In this document: piece after piece, positions 32,574 to 42,064 of the stretch | Numbering within the stretch: position 1 is the first letter of the stretch | Layout of the letters: the number at the start of each line of letters is the position of its first letter | From: Yersinia frederiksenii ATCC 33641 | GTDB taxonomy: Bacteria > Pseudomonadota > Gammaproteobacteria > Enterobacterales > Enterobacteriaceae | NCBI RefSeq assembly: GCF_000754805.1 | Contig: NZ_KN150731.1 | Location: forward strand, 62,001-126,000 | Length of the DNA stretch: 64,000 nt | Direction of reading: 5' to 3' | Position numbers and translations under genes: made by a program | Notes under the pieces: generated by a model | What the model saw: the letters and a program-made list of their open reading frames with translations, nothing else | What the model was told of the DNA's origin: nothing | Databases searched by the model: none

Positions 32574-33659
32574 ATGATAAAGCGCAGTATTCTGGCCTTG
32601 GCGGTCACTTTGAGTATGGTTCCAACTCTGTCAAACGCGGCTGAGATTTATAATAAAGATGGCAACAAGTTGGATCTTTATGGCCGTGTAGCCGCTAAGT
32701 ATCTTTTTTCAAATCATAATAACGCCGATGATACTTATGTGCGTTTTGGTTTTAAGGGTGAAACACAAATCAATAGCCAACTGACCGGTTTCGGCCAGTG
32801 GGAATATAACGTTGCCGCTAAAAATGCTGAGTCTCAAGGTGATAAAGGCAACAAAACTCGTTTGGGCTTTGCGGGTTTAAAATTTGCTGAATTCGGCTCT
32901 TTCGATTATGGCCGTAATTATGGCGTAGTGTACGACGCACTGGCTTATACCGACATGTTGCCAGAATTCGGCGGTGACTCAATCGCTTACACTGATAACT
33001 ACATGACAGGCCGTTCAACCGGCCTGGCAACTTACCGTAACTCTGACTTCTTCGGTATGGTGAAAGGCCTGAACGTTGCAGCTCAGTATCAAGGTCGTAA
33101 CGATGACGGCGATACTAGCAAGAATGAGCGTGCAATTCAGAAAGCTAACGGCGACGGTTTCGGTTTGTCTGTTGACTATCAAGACATCGAAGGCAGTGGT
33201 GTTGGTTTCGTAGCAGCATACTCCTCTTCTAACCGTACGTTGGGCCAGAAGAATCTAGCTGACAGTGCTACCGGTGACAAAGCTCAGGCTTGGGCCACTG
33301 CGTTGAAATATGATGCAAACCAAGTGTATCTGGCAGCAATGTACGGTGAAACGCTGAACATGACTCCTTATAAGGCACTGATTGCCAACAAAACCCAAAA
33401 CGTAGAATTGGTTGCTCAGTATCAATTCGAAAATGGTCTTCGCCCGTCTATCGCCTATGTTCAGTCTAAAGGCAAAGACTTGGCCGTAGTAGGTGATGCT
33501 GATTTGCTGAAATATGCTGAAATTGGTGTGACTTACTACATGAACAAGAACATGTTTGCTTATGTTGACTACCAGATTAACTTGCTCGATCAAGACAACA
33601 ACCCACTGGGTCTGGGCACCGATGATACCGTTGCTGTTAACTTAACTTACCGTTTCTAA
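32574..33659 (+). CDS. OmpC/OmpF/PhoE-class general porin
   Basis: A 361-residue outer-membrane trimeric porin. The signal peptide is about 22 residues (...LSNA), and the mature protein starts [17 protein letters not shown]. The constriction-loop motif PEFGGD and the C-terminal phenylalanine (LTYRF) are present, with 16 beta-strands expected. It allows diffusion of small hydrophilic solutes. I cannot tell OmpC, OmpF and PhoE apart from sequence inspection. It is monocistronic, with a strong terminator after the gene. Confidence 0.9.
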   Translation: MIKRSILALAVTLSMVPTLSNAAEIYNKDGNKLDLYGRVAAKYLFSNHNNADDTYVRFGFKGETQINSQLTGFGQWEYNVAAKNAESQGDKGNKTRLGFAGLKFAEFGSFDYGRNYGVVYDALAYTDMLPEFGGDSIAYTDNYMTGRSTGLATYRNSDFFGMVKGLNVAAQYQGRNDDGDTSKNERAIQKANGDGFGLSVDYQDIEGSGVGFVAAYSSSNRTLGQKNLADSATGDKAQAWATALKYDANQVYLAAMYGETLNMTPYKALIANKTQNVELVAQYQFENGLRPSIAYVQSKGKDLAVVGDADLLKYAEIGVTYYMNKNMFAYVDYQINLLDQDNNPLGLGTDDTVAVNLTYRF

Positions 33660-33712
33660 GTTAATTTAAGCAGTAAATATTACCCTTTTCTGTGTCGGAA
33701 ATTGGTGAATGG

Positions 33713-33739
33713 AAAGGCGAGGATAACCTCGCCTTTTTT
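33713..33739 (+). terminator. Terminator after the porin gene
   Basis: A perfect 10-bp stem AAAGGCGAGG/CCTCGCCTTT with a four-base loop, followed by T residues. It also lies between the convergent porin and hutG genes. Confidence 0.9.
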
Positions 33740-33798
33740 GCATATTCAAACTTGCTAATCTCAGTAAATGCAAGGAATAGCTAGGGTATGGCCAAACA

Positions 33799-34608
33799 TT
33801 AGCGCGGGTAGTGCTCTTTACCCCACTTCAGCATGGTACTCACCAGTTGTTGAAGTAATTGCTGTAGATGAACAGCCCGTTCTGGCAGATAGGAGTAAGG
33901 TTCAGTTTCAGACATATAGTTTAACTGTGATAACTCAAGTTGCACTGCATGTTGATGATTCTGCGGTTGGCCATATGCTCGTGTAATATAACCGCCCTTA
34001 AAGCGACCATTTAAAACATGGCTGAATGTGGTTTGATGTTTGCAGCATTCGATTAATTTCTGACTTAGCGATGGGTTACAGCTGGCTCCGCTATTTGTGC
34101 CAAAATTCAAATCGGGCAGTTGTCCTTCAAATAACCGCGGAATAACCGAGGCAATTGAGTGTGCATCTAACAGTAATGCATAACCAAACTCAGCTTTAAG
34201 CCGTGCCAGTTCTCGCTGAAGTTGCTGGTGGTAGGGACGCCAGATTTGTAGTAGGTAGGAGTGACGTTCCTGCGATGACGGAGTTTTATCCGCCATAAAG
34301 CACGGGCGCCCATCAAATAGAGTGTCAGGAAATAGACCAGTAGTTGCCGTGGTATAGAGTGGTTGATCGTCCTCCGGGCGGTTCAGGTCTACAACCAAAC
34401 GGGAATAATTGCCTATCACTATGCTGGCACCGATATCACGGGCAAAGTCATAGAGACGAGGAATATGCCAGTCAGTATCTGAAAGTGGGCGAGCAGCCTC
34501 TGTCAAGCCTGCTTCAACTACGGGAGTTAACCGTGTTCCTGCATGTGGAATACTGATTAACAAAGGTAATTTACCGGTATGAAAACTCAAAGGCTCAGGT
34601 AGGTTCAT
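33799..34608 (-). CDS. hutG: N-formylglutamate deformylase HutG
   Basis: A 269-residue N-formylglutamate amidohydrolase (FGase family) that releases formate and glutamate, the last step of the five-step histidine route. Motifs include LISIPHAGTRL and ALLLDAHSIASVIPRLFEG with the metal-binding Asp/His. The ATG at 34608 overlaps the hutI stop (TGATG), which supports this start over a longer in-frame extension. It is in an operon with hutI. The presence of HutF on the other strand confirms that this is the deformylase type and not the arginase-like formiminoglutamase HutG. Confidence 0.88.
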   Translation of the reverse strand: MNLPEPLSFHTGKLPLLISIPHAGTRLTPVVEAGLTEAARPLSDTDWHIPRLYDFARDIGASIVIGNYSRLVVDLNRPEDDQPLYTTATTGLFPDTLFDGRPCFMADKTPSSQERHSYLLQIWRPYHQQLQRELARLKAEFGYALLLDAHSIASVIPRLFEGQLPDLNFGTNSGASCNPSLSQKLIECCKHQTTFSHVLNGRFKGGYITRAYGQPQNHQHAVQLELSQLNYMSETEPYSYLPERAVHLQQLLQQLVSTMLKWGKEHYPR

Positions 34609-35825
34609 CAACGGATATCTCCTTGAAAAACGGCTGTTGCAGGCAGTTGACCGCCAAGCCAGTAAGCCAGTTCGGCAGGGTGCGATAATGGCCAATGCAC
34701 CCAGTTTGCCAATTTACCTGCTTCGAGCGTGCCCTGAGAGTCTTGTAATCCAAGCGCTTGAGCTGCATGGCACGTGATACCAGCCAGAGCTTCTTCAGGA
34801 GTCATCCGGAATAATGTACATGCCATATTAAGCATCAAGCGCAAGGAAAGTGCTGGAGATGTGCCGGGGTTAGCATCACTGGCCAATGCCATTGGTACGT
34901 TATATTGACGAAATAGTTCAATTGGCGGGCATTGAGTTTCCCGCAGCAGATAATAGGCACCGGGTAGCAATACCGCGACGGTGCCCGCTTTACTCATTGC
35001 CTGAACATCAGACTCAGTTGCATATTCAAGGTGGTCTGCGGAAAGTGCATTAAATTTGGCTGCCAGAGTACTGCCATTAAGGGCAGAAAGTTGCTCTGCA
35101 TGGAGTTTGACGGGCAAGCCAACTAGCTGTGCGGCTAAAAATACACGTTCAACTTGTGCAGGAGAAAATGCCAGATGTTCACAAAATGCATCTACGGCAT
35201 CAGCCAGACCTTCAGCAGCAATGTGAGGAATGATGGTATTACATACAAAATCAATATAGTCATCAGCCCGGCCTGAATATTCAGGAGGTAATGCATGTGC
35301 AGCCAGACAGGTTGTTTTAACTGTAATTGGCAAGAGTTCACCCAATTTGCGGGCAACACGCAGCATTTTTATTTCACTTTCAAGGCTAAGACCGTAACCG
35401 GATTTTATCTCAATGCAGGTCACACCTTCTGCGAGTAGAGGTTTTAGGCGAAATAAAGCTTGTTCGAGCAATTGCTGCTCGCTGGTATTTCGTGTCGCTC
35501 GGACTGTTGACACAATACCACCGCCATTAGCGGCAATCTCGGCATAGCTCACACCATTGAGGCGTTGTTCGAACTCTGTACTGCGATCGCCACCAAAAAC
35601 CAGATGGGTATGACAATCAATTAATCCGGGGGTTATTAGGCCACCTTGATAGACGACTTCTCGTGATGCAATGACTGAGGGCAATTCGTTATGCGGCCCA
35701 ATCCAGACTATTTTGCCGTCAGTGACTGCCATCGCCCCTTGCGGTATCAGGTGATACTTCCCTCCACACATGGTCACGATATCGGCACCATACCACAGAC
35801 TGTCACAGTGAATTGTTAACACCAT
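34608..35825 (-). CDS. hutI: Imidazolonepropionase HutI
   Basis: A 405-residue amidohydrolase that opens 4-imidazolone-5-propanoate to N-formimidoyl-glutamate. Metal-site motifs are [15 protein letters not shown] (HxH), LHAEQLS and [14 protein letters not shown] precedes the ATG. It has its own upstream gap with a HutC-like operator, so hutI-hutG form one transcript repressed by HutC. Confidence 0.92.
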   Translation of the reverse strand: MVLTIHCDSLWYGADIVTMCGGKYHLIPQGAMAVTDGKIVWIGPHNELPSVIASREVVYQGGLITPGLIDCHTHLVFGGDRSTEFEQRLNGVSYAEIAANGGGIVSTVRATRNTSEQQLLEQALFRLKPLLAEGVTCIEIKSGYGLSLESEIKMLRVARKLGELLPITVKTTCLAAHALPPEYSGRADDYIDFVCNTIIPHIAAEGLADAVDAFCEHLAFSPAQVERVFLAAQLVGLPVKLHAEQLSALNGSTLAAKFNALSADHLEYATESDVQAMSKAGTVAVLLPGAYYLLRETQCPPIELFRQYNVPMALASDANPGTSPALSLRLMLNMACTLFRMTPEEALAGITCHAAQALGLQDSQGTLEAGKLANWVHWPLSHPAELAYWLGGQLPATAVFQGDIR

Positions 35826-35854
35826 CTGACTCCCTAAGAATGCACAGAATTAAG

Positions 35855-35866
35855 TTGTATATACAA
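35855..35866. promoter_or_regulatory. HutC operator in front of hutI-hutG
   Basis: The palindrome TTGTATATACAA contains TGTATATACA, the core of the HutC operator described in pseudomonads. It lies 30 bases ahead of the hutI start. The same ten-base core recurs between hutC and hutF. Confidence 0.75.
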
Positions 35867-35961
35867 TTATGGACAACCTAGCGTATAAATTCACTATCGG
35901 CAAGATAGGGATTTAAACAATTGCGTAACACTTCGCAGTTCTTGCAGAGAAATAAAATTGA

Positions 35962-36729
35962 TCAGGACGTCACGGTACCTTGTGCGGTAAAACGGCCATA
36001 GAGTTGATAACGGGAACCGGGATAGAGCAGTTGAGCGGCGGTCACAATTGCTTTTCCGTACCAGGTTCTGCGGCGAATCAATAAGCAGGGCTCATGTTCA
36101 CTTAGTTGTAGTAACTGCCGTTCGGTTTGATTTGGGGTCACCGCTTCAACAATGTGTTCACCTTCGGTTAATGGGGCGACTTGGGTGAGGTAGCTGTAAG
36201 GCGTTATTTGATTGAAGTCCTGCTTCATATAATCAGGGGCAGTGTTCGGATTGACACAACGGTTTTCGACTTGAATGGGGATGTCGTTTTCATAATGAAC
36301 AATTTGTGAGTAGAACAGTTGTTGGCCGGGTTGAATACTCAAAGCAACCGCTTCTTCAGGGCTTGCGGGGCGCGCCTCTAATTGTAAGATTTTACTGCTG
36401 TGACGATGACCGCGAGCAGTAATTTCGTCGGCAATATTATGGACCTCAAGTAAGGCACTGTGCGCTTTTGCCTCGGCAACAAAGGTACCCACGCCTTGCA
36501 TTCGGATGAGGAAACCTTCATTGGTGAGCTCACGTAGCGCCCGGTTAATGGTCATGCGGCTGACCCTTAACTCGGTAACAAGCTCGCTTTCTGAAGGAAC
36601 ACGTTGATGTGGCTGCCAGACACCTGTTTTTATCTGGCGAATGATAGCCAACTTAACCCGTTGATAAATTGGCGCGGGAATATCGTCCATTGCGGTACTT
36701 AATTTTAAGAGAGTTTGCTGTTCCGCCAC
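35962..36729 (-). CDS. hutC: HutC, GntR-family histidine-utilisation repressor
   Basis: A 255-residue GntR/HutC regulator. The N-terminal winged helix (PIYQRVKLAIIRQIKTG, ELRVSRMTINRALRELTNEG) is followed by a UTRA effector domain (SKILQLEARPAS to the end) that senses urocanate. It starts at GTG with GAGG eight bases upstream; an internal ATG 14 codons later is an alternative. It is divergent from hutF with an operator between them, implying autoregulation. Confidence 0.9.
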   Translation of the reverse strand: MAEQQTLLKLSTAMDDIPAPIYQRVKLAIIRQIKTGVWQPHQRVPSESELVTELRVSRMTINRALRELTNEGFLIRMQGVGTFVAEAKAHSALLEVHNIADEITARGHRHSSKILQLEARPASPEEAVALSIQPGQQLFYSQIVHYENDIPIQVENRCVNPNTAPDYMKQDFNQITPYSYLTQVAPLTEGEHIVEAVTPNQTERQLLQLSEHEPCLLIRRRTWYGKAIVTAAQLLYPGSRYQLYGRFTAQGTVTS

Positions 36730-36795
36730 GATATTAACCTCATTAAATAAGAGAATTTATAGGCTAAGTCTACGGTTGAAATTAGCCGGTGTATA

Positions 36796-36805
36796 TGTAT
36801 ATACA
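36796..36805. promoter_or_regulatory. HutC operator between hutC and hutF
   Basis: TGTATATACA lies in the divergent hutC/hutF promoter region, 67 bases beyond the hutC start and 76 bases before the hutF start. It is identical to the core of the site ahead of hutI. Confidence 0.75.
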
Positions 36806-36880
36806 AGTAAGTGATTTAATTAATTGACGCAGCTGCTGCTTGGCGCGTTTAACTCTGAACCAAATTTTTGGGATATCGCT

Positions 36881-38251
36881 ATGCCAGTTTATTTTACCAA
36901 ACGTGCTTTTTTATCTGATGGATGGGCAACTGACGTACAGATTACGGTCGATGAACAAGGGGTTATTCAGCGTATTATTACCGGCAGCAGCAATGAAGGT
37001 TGTCAGATTTTATCCGGGCCAATAGTACCGGGAATGCCAAATCTTCACTCTCATGCTTTCCAGCGCATGATGTCTGGGTTAGCTGAGGTGGCGGGTCATC
37101 CGCAGGACAGCTTTTGGACTTGGCGGGATCTGATGTATCGGTTGGTACAGCAACTGACACCAGAACAAGTTGGAATAATTGCTCGTCAGCTGTATATAGA
37201 AATGTTGAAAGGTGGCTATACCCAAGTTGCCGAATTCCATTATTTACATCATGGCCCTGACGGCATTCCTTACAGTAACCCCGGAGAAATGACATCACAG
37301 CTGAGCCAAGCCGCACAAGATGCCGGAATAGGGATGACTTTGTTACCCGTGTTATACAGTTATGCAGGGTTTGGGGCTCAACCCGCTCAACAGGGGCAAC
37401 GTCGTTTTATCCAAAACACAGAAAGTTATCTCAAGCAGCAGCAAGTGATTCGCCAACAGCTGGCAAATCAACCACTGCAAAATCAAGGGCTCTGCTTCCA
37501 CTCATTACGTGCCGTGGAACTAAGCCAAATGCAGGAAATTTTGCAAGTTTCGGACAAGCAGTTACCTGTGCATATTCATATTGCGGAGCAGCAAAAAGAG
37601 GTTAATGACTGCCTGGCCTGGAGTGGGCAACGGCCTGTCACCTGGTTATACGATAATTTACCTGTTGATAGTCGTTGGTGTTTGATTCACGCCACACATC
37701 TGGATGAAACCGAGCTTGTGCGTCTGGCGAGTAGCCAGGCTGTCGCTGGTTTATGTCCCACAACGGAAGCTAATTTAGGGGATGGTATTTTCCCCGCAGT
37801 AGATTATTTAGATTATCAAGGGCGATGGGGAATAGGTTCTGATAGCCATGTTTCGCTCAATGTGGTGGAGGAATTACGTTGGCTGGAATATGGTCAACGT
37901 CTACGGGATCAACGTCGTAATCGTCTAACGAATGAAAAGTATCCTGCGGTGGCCGATTTACTTTATAGCCAAGCTTTGGCGGGGGGGCGGCAAGCTTGTG
38001 CCAGTAAAATTGCGCAGCTGGCTGAGGGGTATCGTGCTGATTGGTTAGTTTTGGATGGCGACGATCCTTACATTGCTGGTACAGAGTCTGCTTCATTGTT
38101 GAATCGGTGGTTATTTGCGGGGGATAAATCGCAAATTCGGGATGTTTATGTGGCGGGAAAAGCGGTAATAGTGGATAGATATCATCCAATGCAACAGCAA
38201 ACTGCACAGGATTTTCTGGCTGTATTGAAAGCCTGTCAACAGGAGGTCTGA
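36881..38251 (+). CDS. hutF: Formimidoylglutamate deiminase HutF
   Basis: A 456-residue amidohydrolase that converts N-formimidoyl-glutamate to N-formylglutamate and ammonia. The metal-binding motif is PGMPNLHSHAFQRMMSG; HIHIAEQQKEV, LIHATHLDETE and GIGSDSHVSLN supply the other ligands. The ATG at 36881 has GGGAT upstream and gives the expected length; earlier in-frame codons would place the start close to the operator. Its stop overlaps the start of hutD. Confidence 0.92.
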   Translation: MPVYFTKRAFLSDGWATDVQITVDEQGVIQRIITGSSNEGCQILSGPIVPGMPNLHSHAFQRMMSGLAEVAGHPQDSFWTWRDLMYRLVQQLTPEQVGIIARQLYIEMLKGGYTQVAEFHYLHHGPDGIPYSNPGEMTSQLSQAAQDAGIGMTLLPVLYSYAGFGAQPAQQGQRRFIQNTESYLKQQQVIRQQLANQPLQNQGLCFHSLRAVELSQMQEILQVSDKQLPVHIHIAEQQKEVNDCLAWSGQRPVTWLYDNLPVDSRWCLIHATHLDETELVRLASSQAVAGLCPTTEANLGDGIFPAVDYLDYQGRWGIGSDSHVSLNVVEELRWLEYGQRLRDQRRNRLTNEKYPAVADLLYSQALAGGRQACASKIAQLAEGYRADWLVLDGDDPYIAGTESASLLNRWLFAGDKSQIRDVYVAGKAVIVDRYHPMQQQTAQDFLAVLKACQQEV

Positions 38252-38823
38252 TGAGCTTTACCGTTTTTGATTTTGCCAGCTTACCCGTAAGTCGTTGGCG
38301 AAATGGTGGCGGAGAAACCCGTGAAATTGTGTGTTGGCCAGTCGGCGGCGATGATTTTGCCTGGCGCGCCAGTATCGCGACTATTGAACAAGATGGTCCA
38401 TTCTCGGTATTCCCCGATATAGACCGGTCCATTACATTGCTCTCTGGAGAGGGTGTTGTGTTGTCCAGCCCAAACTGGGAAGCTCACACACTTTCACAGC
38501 CATTACAGCCTTTTGCTTTTCCCGGGGATATTCCTATCTATGCACATTTACTCGGGGGGAGCAGCCAGGATTTTAACATTATGACTCGACGAGGTTGCTG
38601 GCAGTCTTCAGTAACATCTATTAACTCAGCACAAGAGCTACCCGTATCTCATGGTGGGTTGATTTATGTTGTGAAAGGGAAATGGCTCATTAGTCACACT
38701 GAAACACATGAATTAACCGCTTCACAAGGATGCTGGTGGTTACCTGCTATCAAGGGGGGACAACTGCAACCACTGGTTGCTGGCAGTTGTTTATTGTGGG
38801 TAGACTTACTTCCCGAGAGATAG
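38251..38823 (+). CDS. hutD: HutD/Ves-family cupin protein
   Basis: A 190-residue bicupin-like protein. The family signature is visible near the N-terminus (VSRWRNGGGETREI, DFAWRASIATIEQDGPFS). HutD is found in many hut operons and is thought to tune pathway flux or bind formylglutamate, but its biochemical role is not settled. It is coupled to hutF by TGATG overlap and ends the rightward hut transcript. Confidence 0.87.
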   Translation: MSFTVFDFASLPVSRWRNGGGETREIVCWPVGGDDFAWRASIATIEQDGPFSVFPDIDRSITLLSGEGVVLSSPNWEAHTLSQPLQPFAFPGDIPIYAHLLGGSSQDFNIMTRRGCWQSSVTSINSAQELPVSHGGLIYVVKGKWLISHTETHELTASQGCWWLPAIKGGQLQPLVAGSCLLWVDLLPER

Positions 38824-38956
38824 AGTACTTAATCAGTTTGATTGTTTAAGGAATTAATTATAATCAATTGATTTTAAATAATAAATTTAGATGGCTTTCA
38901 TCAGAAATGTCCAGTTTATGCTCGGCACTTGAGAGTGAATGGGCATAAATTCTGGG

Positions 38957-38988
38957 TTTTTCTGTTTTTCTGTTTTTCTGTTTTTCTC
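38957..38988. repeat. Four tandem copies of TTTTTCTG
   Basis: Four 8-bp units, the last with one change (CTC in place of CTG), in a pyrimidine-rich tract. It is not inside a reading frame. Confidence 0.8.
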
Positions 38989-39224
38989 TTCTCCTCTTCT
39001 TCCCATCTGATTAAATCTGCCATAGATAACTTGGCTGTAGTTTAACCGTGCGTTTAATCACGGGTTGGCGCTCAAATTACCAGCATTTGTTAGATCCCTG
39101 TCATAGTTTTGTTATTTGCTCGATGCAAAACACATATTTCGGTTGTTTGGTGTTAAAAATTTCAATAATCTTTATTTTGAAATAAACATTTAATAAATAG
39201 GAGGAGGTGTAACTAGAAAAAGAA

Positions 39225-39248
39225 AACTCATTAACTCATTAACTCATT
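39225..39248. repeat. Three tandem copies of AACTCATT
   Basis: Three exact 8-bp units about 180 bases before the sugar-binding protein gene. Confidence 0.8.
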
Positions 39249-39429
39249 AATTTATATTAAGTTATGAGGGCTGTAGGCCGGGGATGGGGCGGTTGCATTC
39301 ACGGAAAGCGTACTGAGATGTCTAAAATAGTGATAGTTACAACTGTTCAAGTTGAGTCGTTGTAAAAAAATATTTTCAATAAATAGACATCGAAATGTTA
39401 ATGCATTCCACTATTGAAGGGTATAGATC

Positions 39430-40359
39430 ATGAAGCTGAAAAAAATCATTATTACCTCACTCGCTATCTGTATGCTGCCATTGGGCGCTTATGCTAAAGA
39501 CTTGAAGATTGGCGTTTCCATGGCCTACTTCGATGATAACTTCCTGACTATATTGCGTCAGGCTATGCAAAATAAGATGAAAGAAGAAGGAAATGTCTCT
39601 GGGCAATTTGAAGATGCAAAAGGAGATATTGCTCAACAAATTCAGCAGGTAGAGAATTTTGTCAGCCAAGGGGTCGATGCCATTATTCTCAACCCGGTTG
39701 ATACTCAAGGTGTAAAGCCAATGATTAAATTGGCTGAGCAGGCCAAAATCCCACTGGTTTTTGTGAATCGCCGCCCTGAAATAACCTTACCTTCTGGTAT
39801 GGCCTATGTGGGCTCAGACTCTGAACTTGCAGGGCGTTTGCAGATGGAAGAACTTGCGAAGTTGATGGGGGAAAAGGGTAACGTCATGATTCTTATGGGT
39901 GAGCTTTCAAGCGAGGCGACCCGTGACAGAACCCGAGGTGTTGAGAAGGTTGCGGCCCAGTATCCAGGTATCCATATTATTGATAAGCAAACTGCAAAAT
40001 TCTTCCGCAAGGAAGCTGTTGATGTGACTACCGATTGGATTCTTTCCGGGCAGCAGATAGATGCAATCGCTTCAAATAACGATGAAATGGCTATTGGCGC
40101 TATTCTTGCTTTAAAACAAGCCAAGAAAACAGGTGTTGTTATCGGGGGGATTGATGGTACACCGGATGCACTTGAGTTTATTAAGAAAGGAGATCTAAAT
40201 GTCAGCATTTTCCAAGATGCGAAAGGACAAGGGGAAGGCGCAGTAGATACCGCTATTAAATTAGCATCTGGTCAGAAAGTAGAAAGTAGTGTGATGATCC
40301 CTTACCAGCTAATCACCAAAGATAATTATCAAGATTTTGCCAATAAAAACAAAAAATAA
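39430..40359 (+). CDS. Periplasmic sugar-binding protein (CUT2/ribose type)
   Basis: A 309-residue periplasmic binding protein with a signal peptide (...PLGAYA, about residue 22), in the RbsB-like family: GVSMAYFDDNFL at the first strand, QGVDAIILNPVD, FVNRRP and SNNDEMAIGAILALK. It delivers a monosaccharide or polyol to the transporter encoded downstream. Myo-inositol-, ribose- and galactofuranose-type systems share this architecture, and I cannot choose among them. GAAGGG lies ahead of the start. It is separated from the ATPase gene by 201 bases, leaving room for a hairpin that could favour higher binding-protein expression. Confidence 0.85.
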   Translation: MKLKKIIITSLAICMLPLGAYAKDLKIGVSMAYFDDNFLTILRQAMQNKMKEEGNVSGQFEDAKGDIAQQIQQVENFVSQGVDAIILNPVDTQGVKPMIKLAEQAKIPLVFVNRRPEITLPSGMAYVGSDSELAGRLQMEELAKLMGEKGNVMILMGELSSEATRDRTRGVEKVAAQYPGIHIIDKQTAKFFRKEAVDVTTDWILSGQQIDAIASNNDEMAIGAILALKQAKKTGVVIGGIDGTPDALEFIKKGDLNVSIFQDAKGQGEGAVDTAIKLASGQKVESSVMIPYQLITKDNYQDFANKNKK

Positions 40360-40560
40360 AACAGGCGCTATTCTAAACAGGTAATTGAGATAATAACTTG
40401 CAGAGAATAGGCCAATGTCTTTTTTAAATTAGAATTACACGCAATGAAATGTGTGCATTAACTCTATTTTAATAAATAGATAATGCCGTATTTATCATTT
40501 TGTTTAGTGAATAAGTACGGCACATTCAACAGAAGATAATGAGATGACGGAGATGATTAT

Positions 40561-42045
40561 ATGTATCCTTACATTCTCGAAGCTGAAGGTATCAGTAAGC
40601 AATTTCCTGGCGTAAAAGCACTGAATAAAGTGGGTATTAAAATAAAGCCAGGTAGTGTCCATGCATTAATGGGAGAGAATGGTGCAGGAAAATCAACACT
40701 AATGAAGTGTTTGATTGGAATATATCATCCGGATGAAGGTACGATAAAAGTGAAAGGTGAGGTTGTCACTTTTAACGATACCTTAGATGCACTTCATGTC
40801 GGTATAGCAATGATCCATCAGGAATTAAACCTGGTTCCACATATGACGGTTGCAGAAAATATTTGGCTAGGACGAGAGCCTGTTCATTATGGGTTAGTTA
40901 ATCATGATTTACTGAACAGTAAAACGCGAGATTTATTACAGCATCTCAATATAAGATTAACGCCAGAAATGGTCGTTGGTGAGTTAAATATTGCCAGTCA
41001 ACAAATGGTCGAAATAGCCAAAGCAGTTTCTTATGATGCCGATGTTTTAATCATGGATGAGCCAACATCGGCATTGACTGAGGGGGAAGTTTTTCACCTT
41101 TTTGCAATCATTAATGAATTAAAAGAACAAGGGAAAGGTATTATTTATATTAGCCATAAAATGGACGAAATTTTTGAAATTACGGACGAAGTTAGTATTT
41201 TTCGTGATGGGATGTTTGTTGCCACAGATAAGACAGAAAATCTGACAAAACAATCTTTAATCACCATGATGGTTGGACGTGAACTGACCCATATGTTCCC
41301 AAAATTCAATAATAACATCGGTGAAGAAGTGCTTAGAGTCAGTGCATTGCGACGTGATGGTTTATTCCGTGATATTTCATTTACGGTTAAACGAGGTGAG
41401 ATATTAGGTGTTGCTGGTTTAGTCGGTGCGGGGCGGAGTGAAGTAATGGAAAGCCTATTCGGCATGCATCCAGCAGATAGTGGTGAGATCTTCATTGAGG
41501 GTTTGCCTGTTAATATTGACTCACCCTCAAAGGCTATTGAACAAGGATTAGCTTTTTTGACCGAAGACCGTAAGAAGTCAGGATTATTTCTAGTGCTATC
41601 AGTAGTTGAGAATATGAGTATTGTAAATCTGTCTGAGTATATCAATAAAAAAGGTTTTGTCAGTCATGGGCAAATGGCACAAGACTGCATGGAGCAGATT
41701 AAAAAGCTAAATATTAAAACACCTACCATGGACCAAATTATTAATAATCTGAGTGGCGGAAACCAGCAAAAGGTTTTGATTGCACGCTGGTTATTAGCCC
41801 AGCCTAAGATACTTATTCTTGATGAACCCACCCGCGGTATTGATGTTGGAGCAAAATCAGAGATTTACCGCTTAATTAGTGAATTAGCCAATCGTGGTGT
41901 TGCTATTATTTTAGTTTCTTCTGAATTACCTGAAATTTTAGGGATGAGTGACAGAGTTATAGTCATGCATGGTGGTCATATTTCGGGGATATTAGACAAA
42001 CAAGATGCCAGCCAAGAAAAAATAATGGCGCTAGCCTCTGAATAA
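40561..42045 (+). CDS. Sugar ABC transporter ATPase (RbsA/IatA type, two ABC domains)
   Basis: A 494-residue tandem-domain ATPase. The N-terminal domain has Walker A GENGAGKST and Walker B VLIMDEPTSAL. The C-terminal domain has a degenerate Walker A GLVGAGRSE, the signature LSGGNQQKV and Walker B LILDEPTRGID. This asymmetry is characteristic of CUT2 sugar importers. It powers uptake through the permease encoded 19 bases downstream. Confidence 0.9.
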   Translation: MYPYILEAEGISKQFPGVKALNKVGIKIKPGSVHALMGENGAGKSTLMKCLIGIYHPDEGTIKVKGEVVTFNDTLDALHVGIAMIHQELNLVPHMTVAENIWLGREPVHYGLVNHDLLNSKTRDLLQHLNIRLTPEMVVGELNIASQQMVEIAKAVSYDADVLIMDEPTSALTEGEVFHLFAIINELKEQGKGIIYISHKMDEIFEITDEVSIFRDGMFVATDKTENLTKQSLITMMVGRELTHMFPKFNNNIGEEVLRVSALRRDGLFRDISFTVKRGEILGVAGLVGAGRSEVMESLFGMHPADSGEIFIEGLPVNIDSPSKAIEQGLAFLTEDRKKSGLFLVLSVVENMSIVNLSEYINKKGFVSHGQMAQDCMEQIKKLNIKTPTMDQIINNLSGGNQQKVLIARWLLAQPKILILDEPTRGIDVGAKSEIYRLISELANRGVAIILVSSELPEILGMSDRVIVMHGGHISGILDKQDASQEKIMALASE

Positions 42046-42064
42046 TTGCAGGAAGGTAATGATA

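Larger units (their letters stand above)
38824..39429. other. Intergenic region with two short tandem repeats
   Basis: About 600 bases without a gene, containing a T-rich octamer array (38957-38988) and an AACTCATT array (39225-39248). A strong ribosome-binding-like GGAGGAGGTG (39201-39210) leads only to GTG-TAA. Confidence 0.6.

Noticed and set aside
39201-39215. Strong ribosome-binding-like GGAGGAGGTG as the start of a gene
   Set aside because: The only start nearby is GTG followed directly by TAA; no reading frame follows.
38957-39248. CRISPR-like repeat array
   Set aside because: Units are 8 bp and directly adjacent with no spacers; these are simple tandem repeats.
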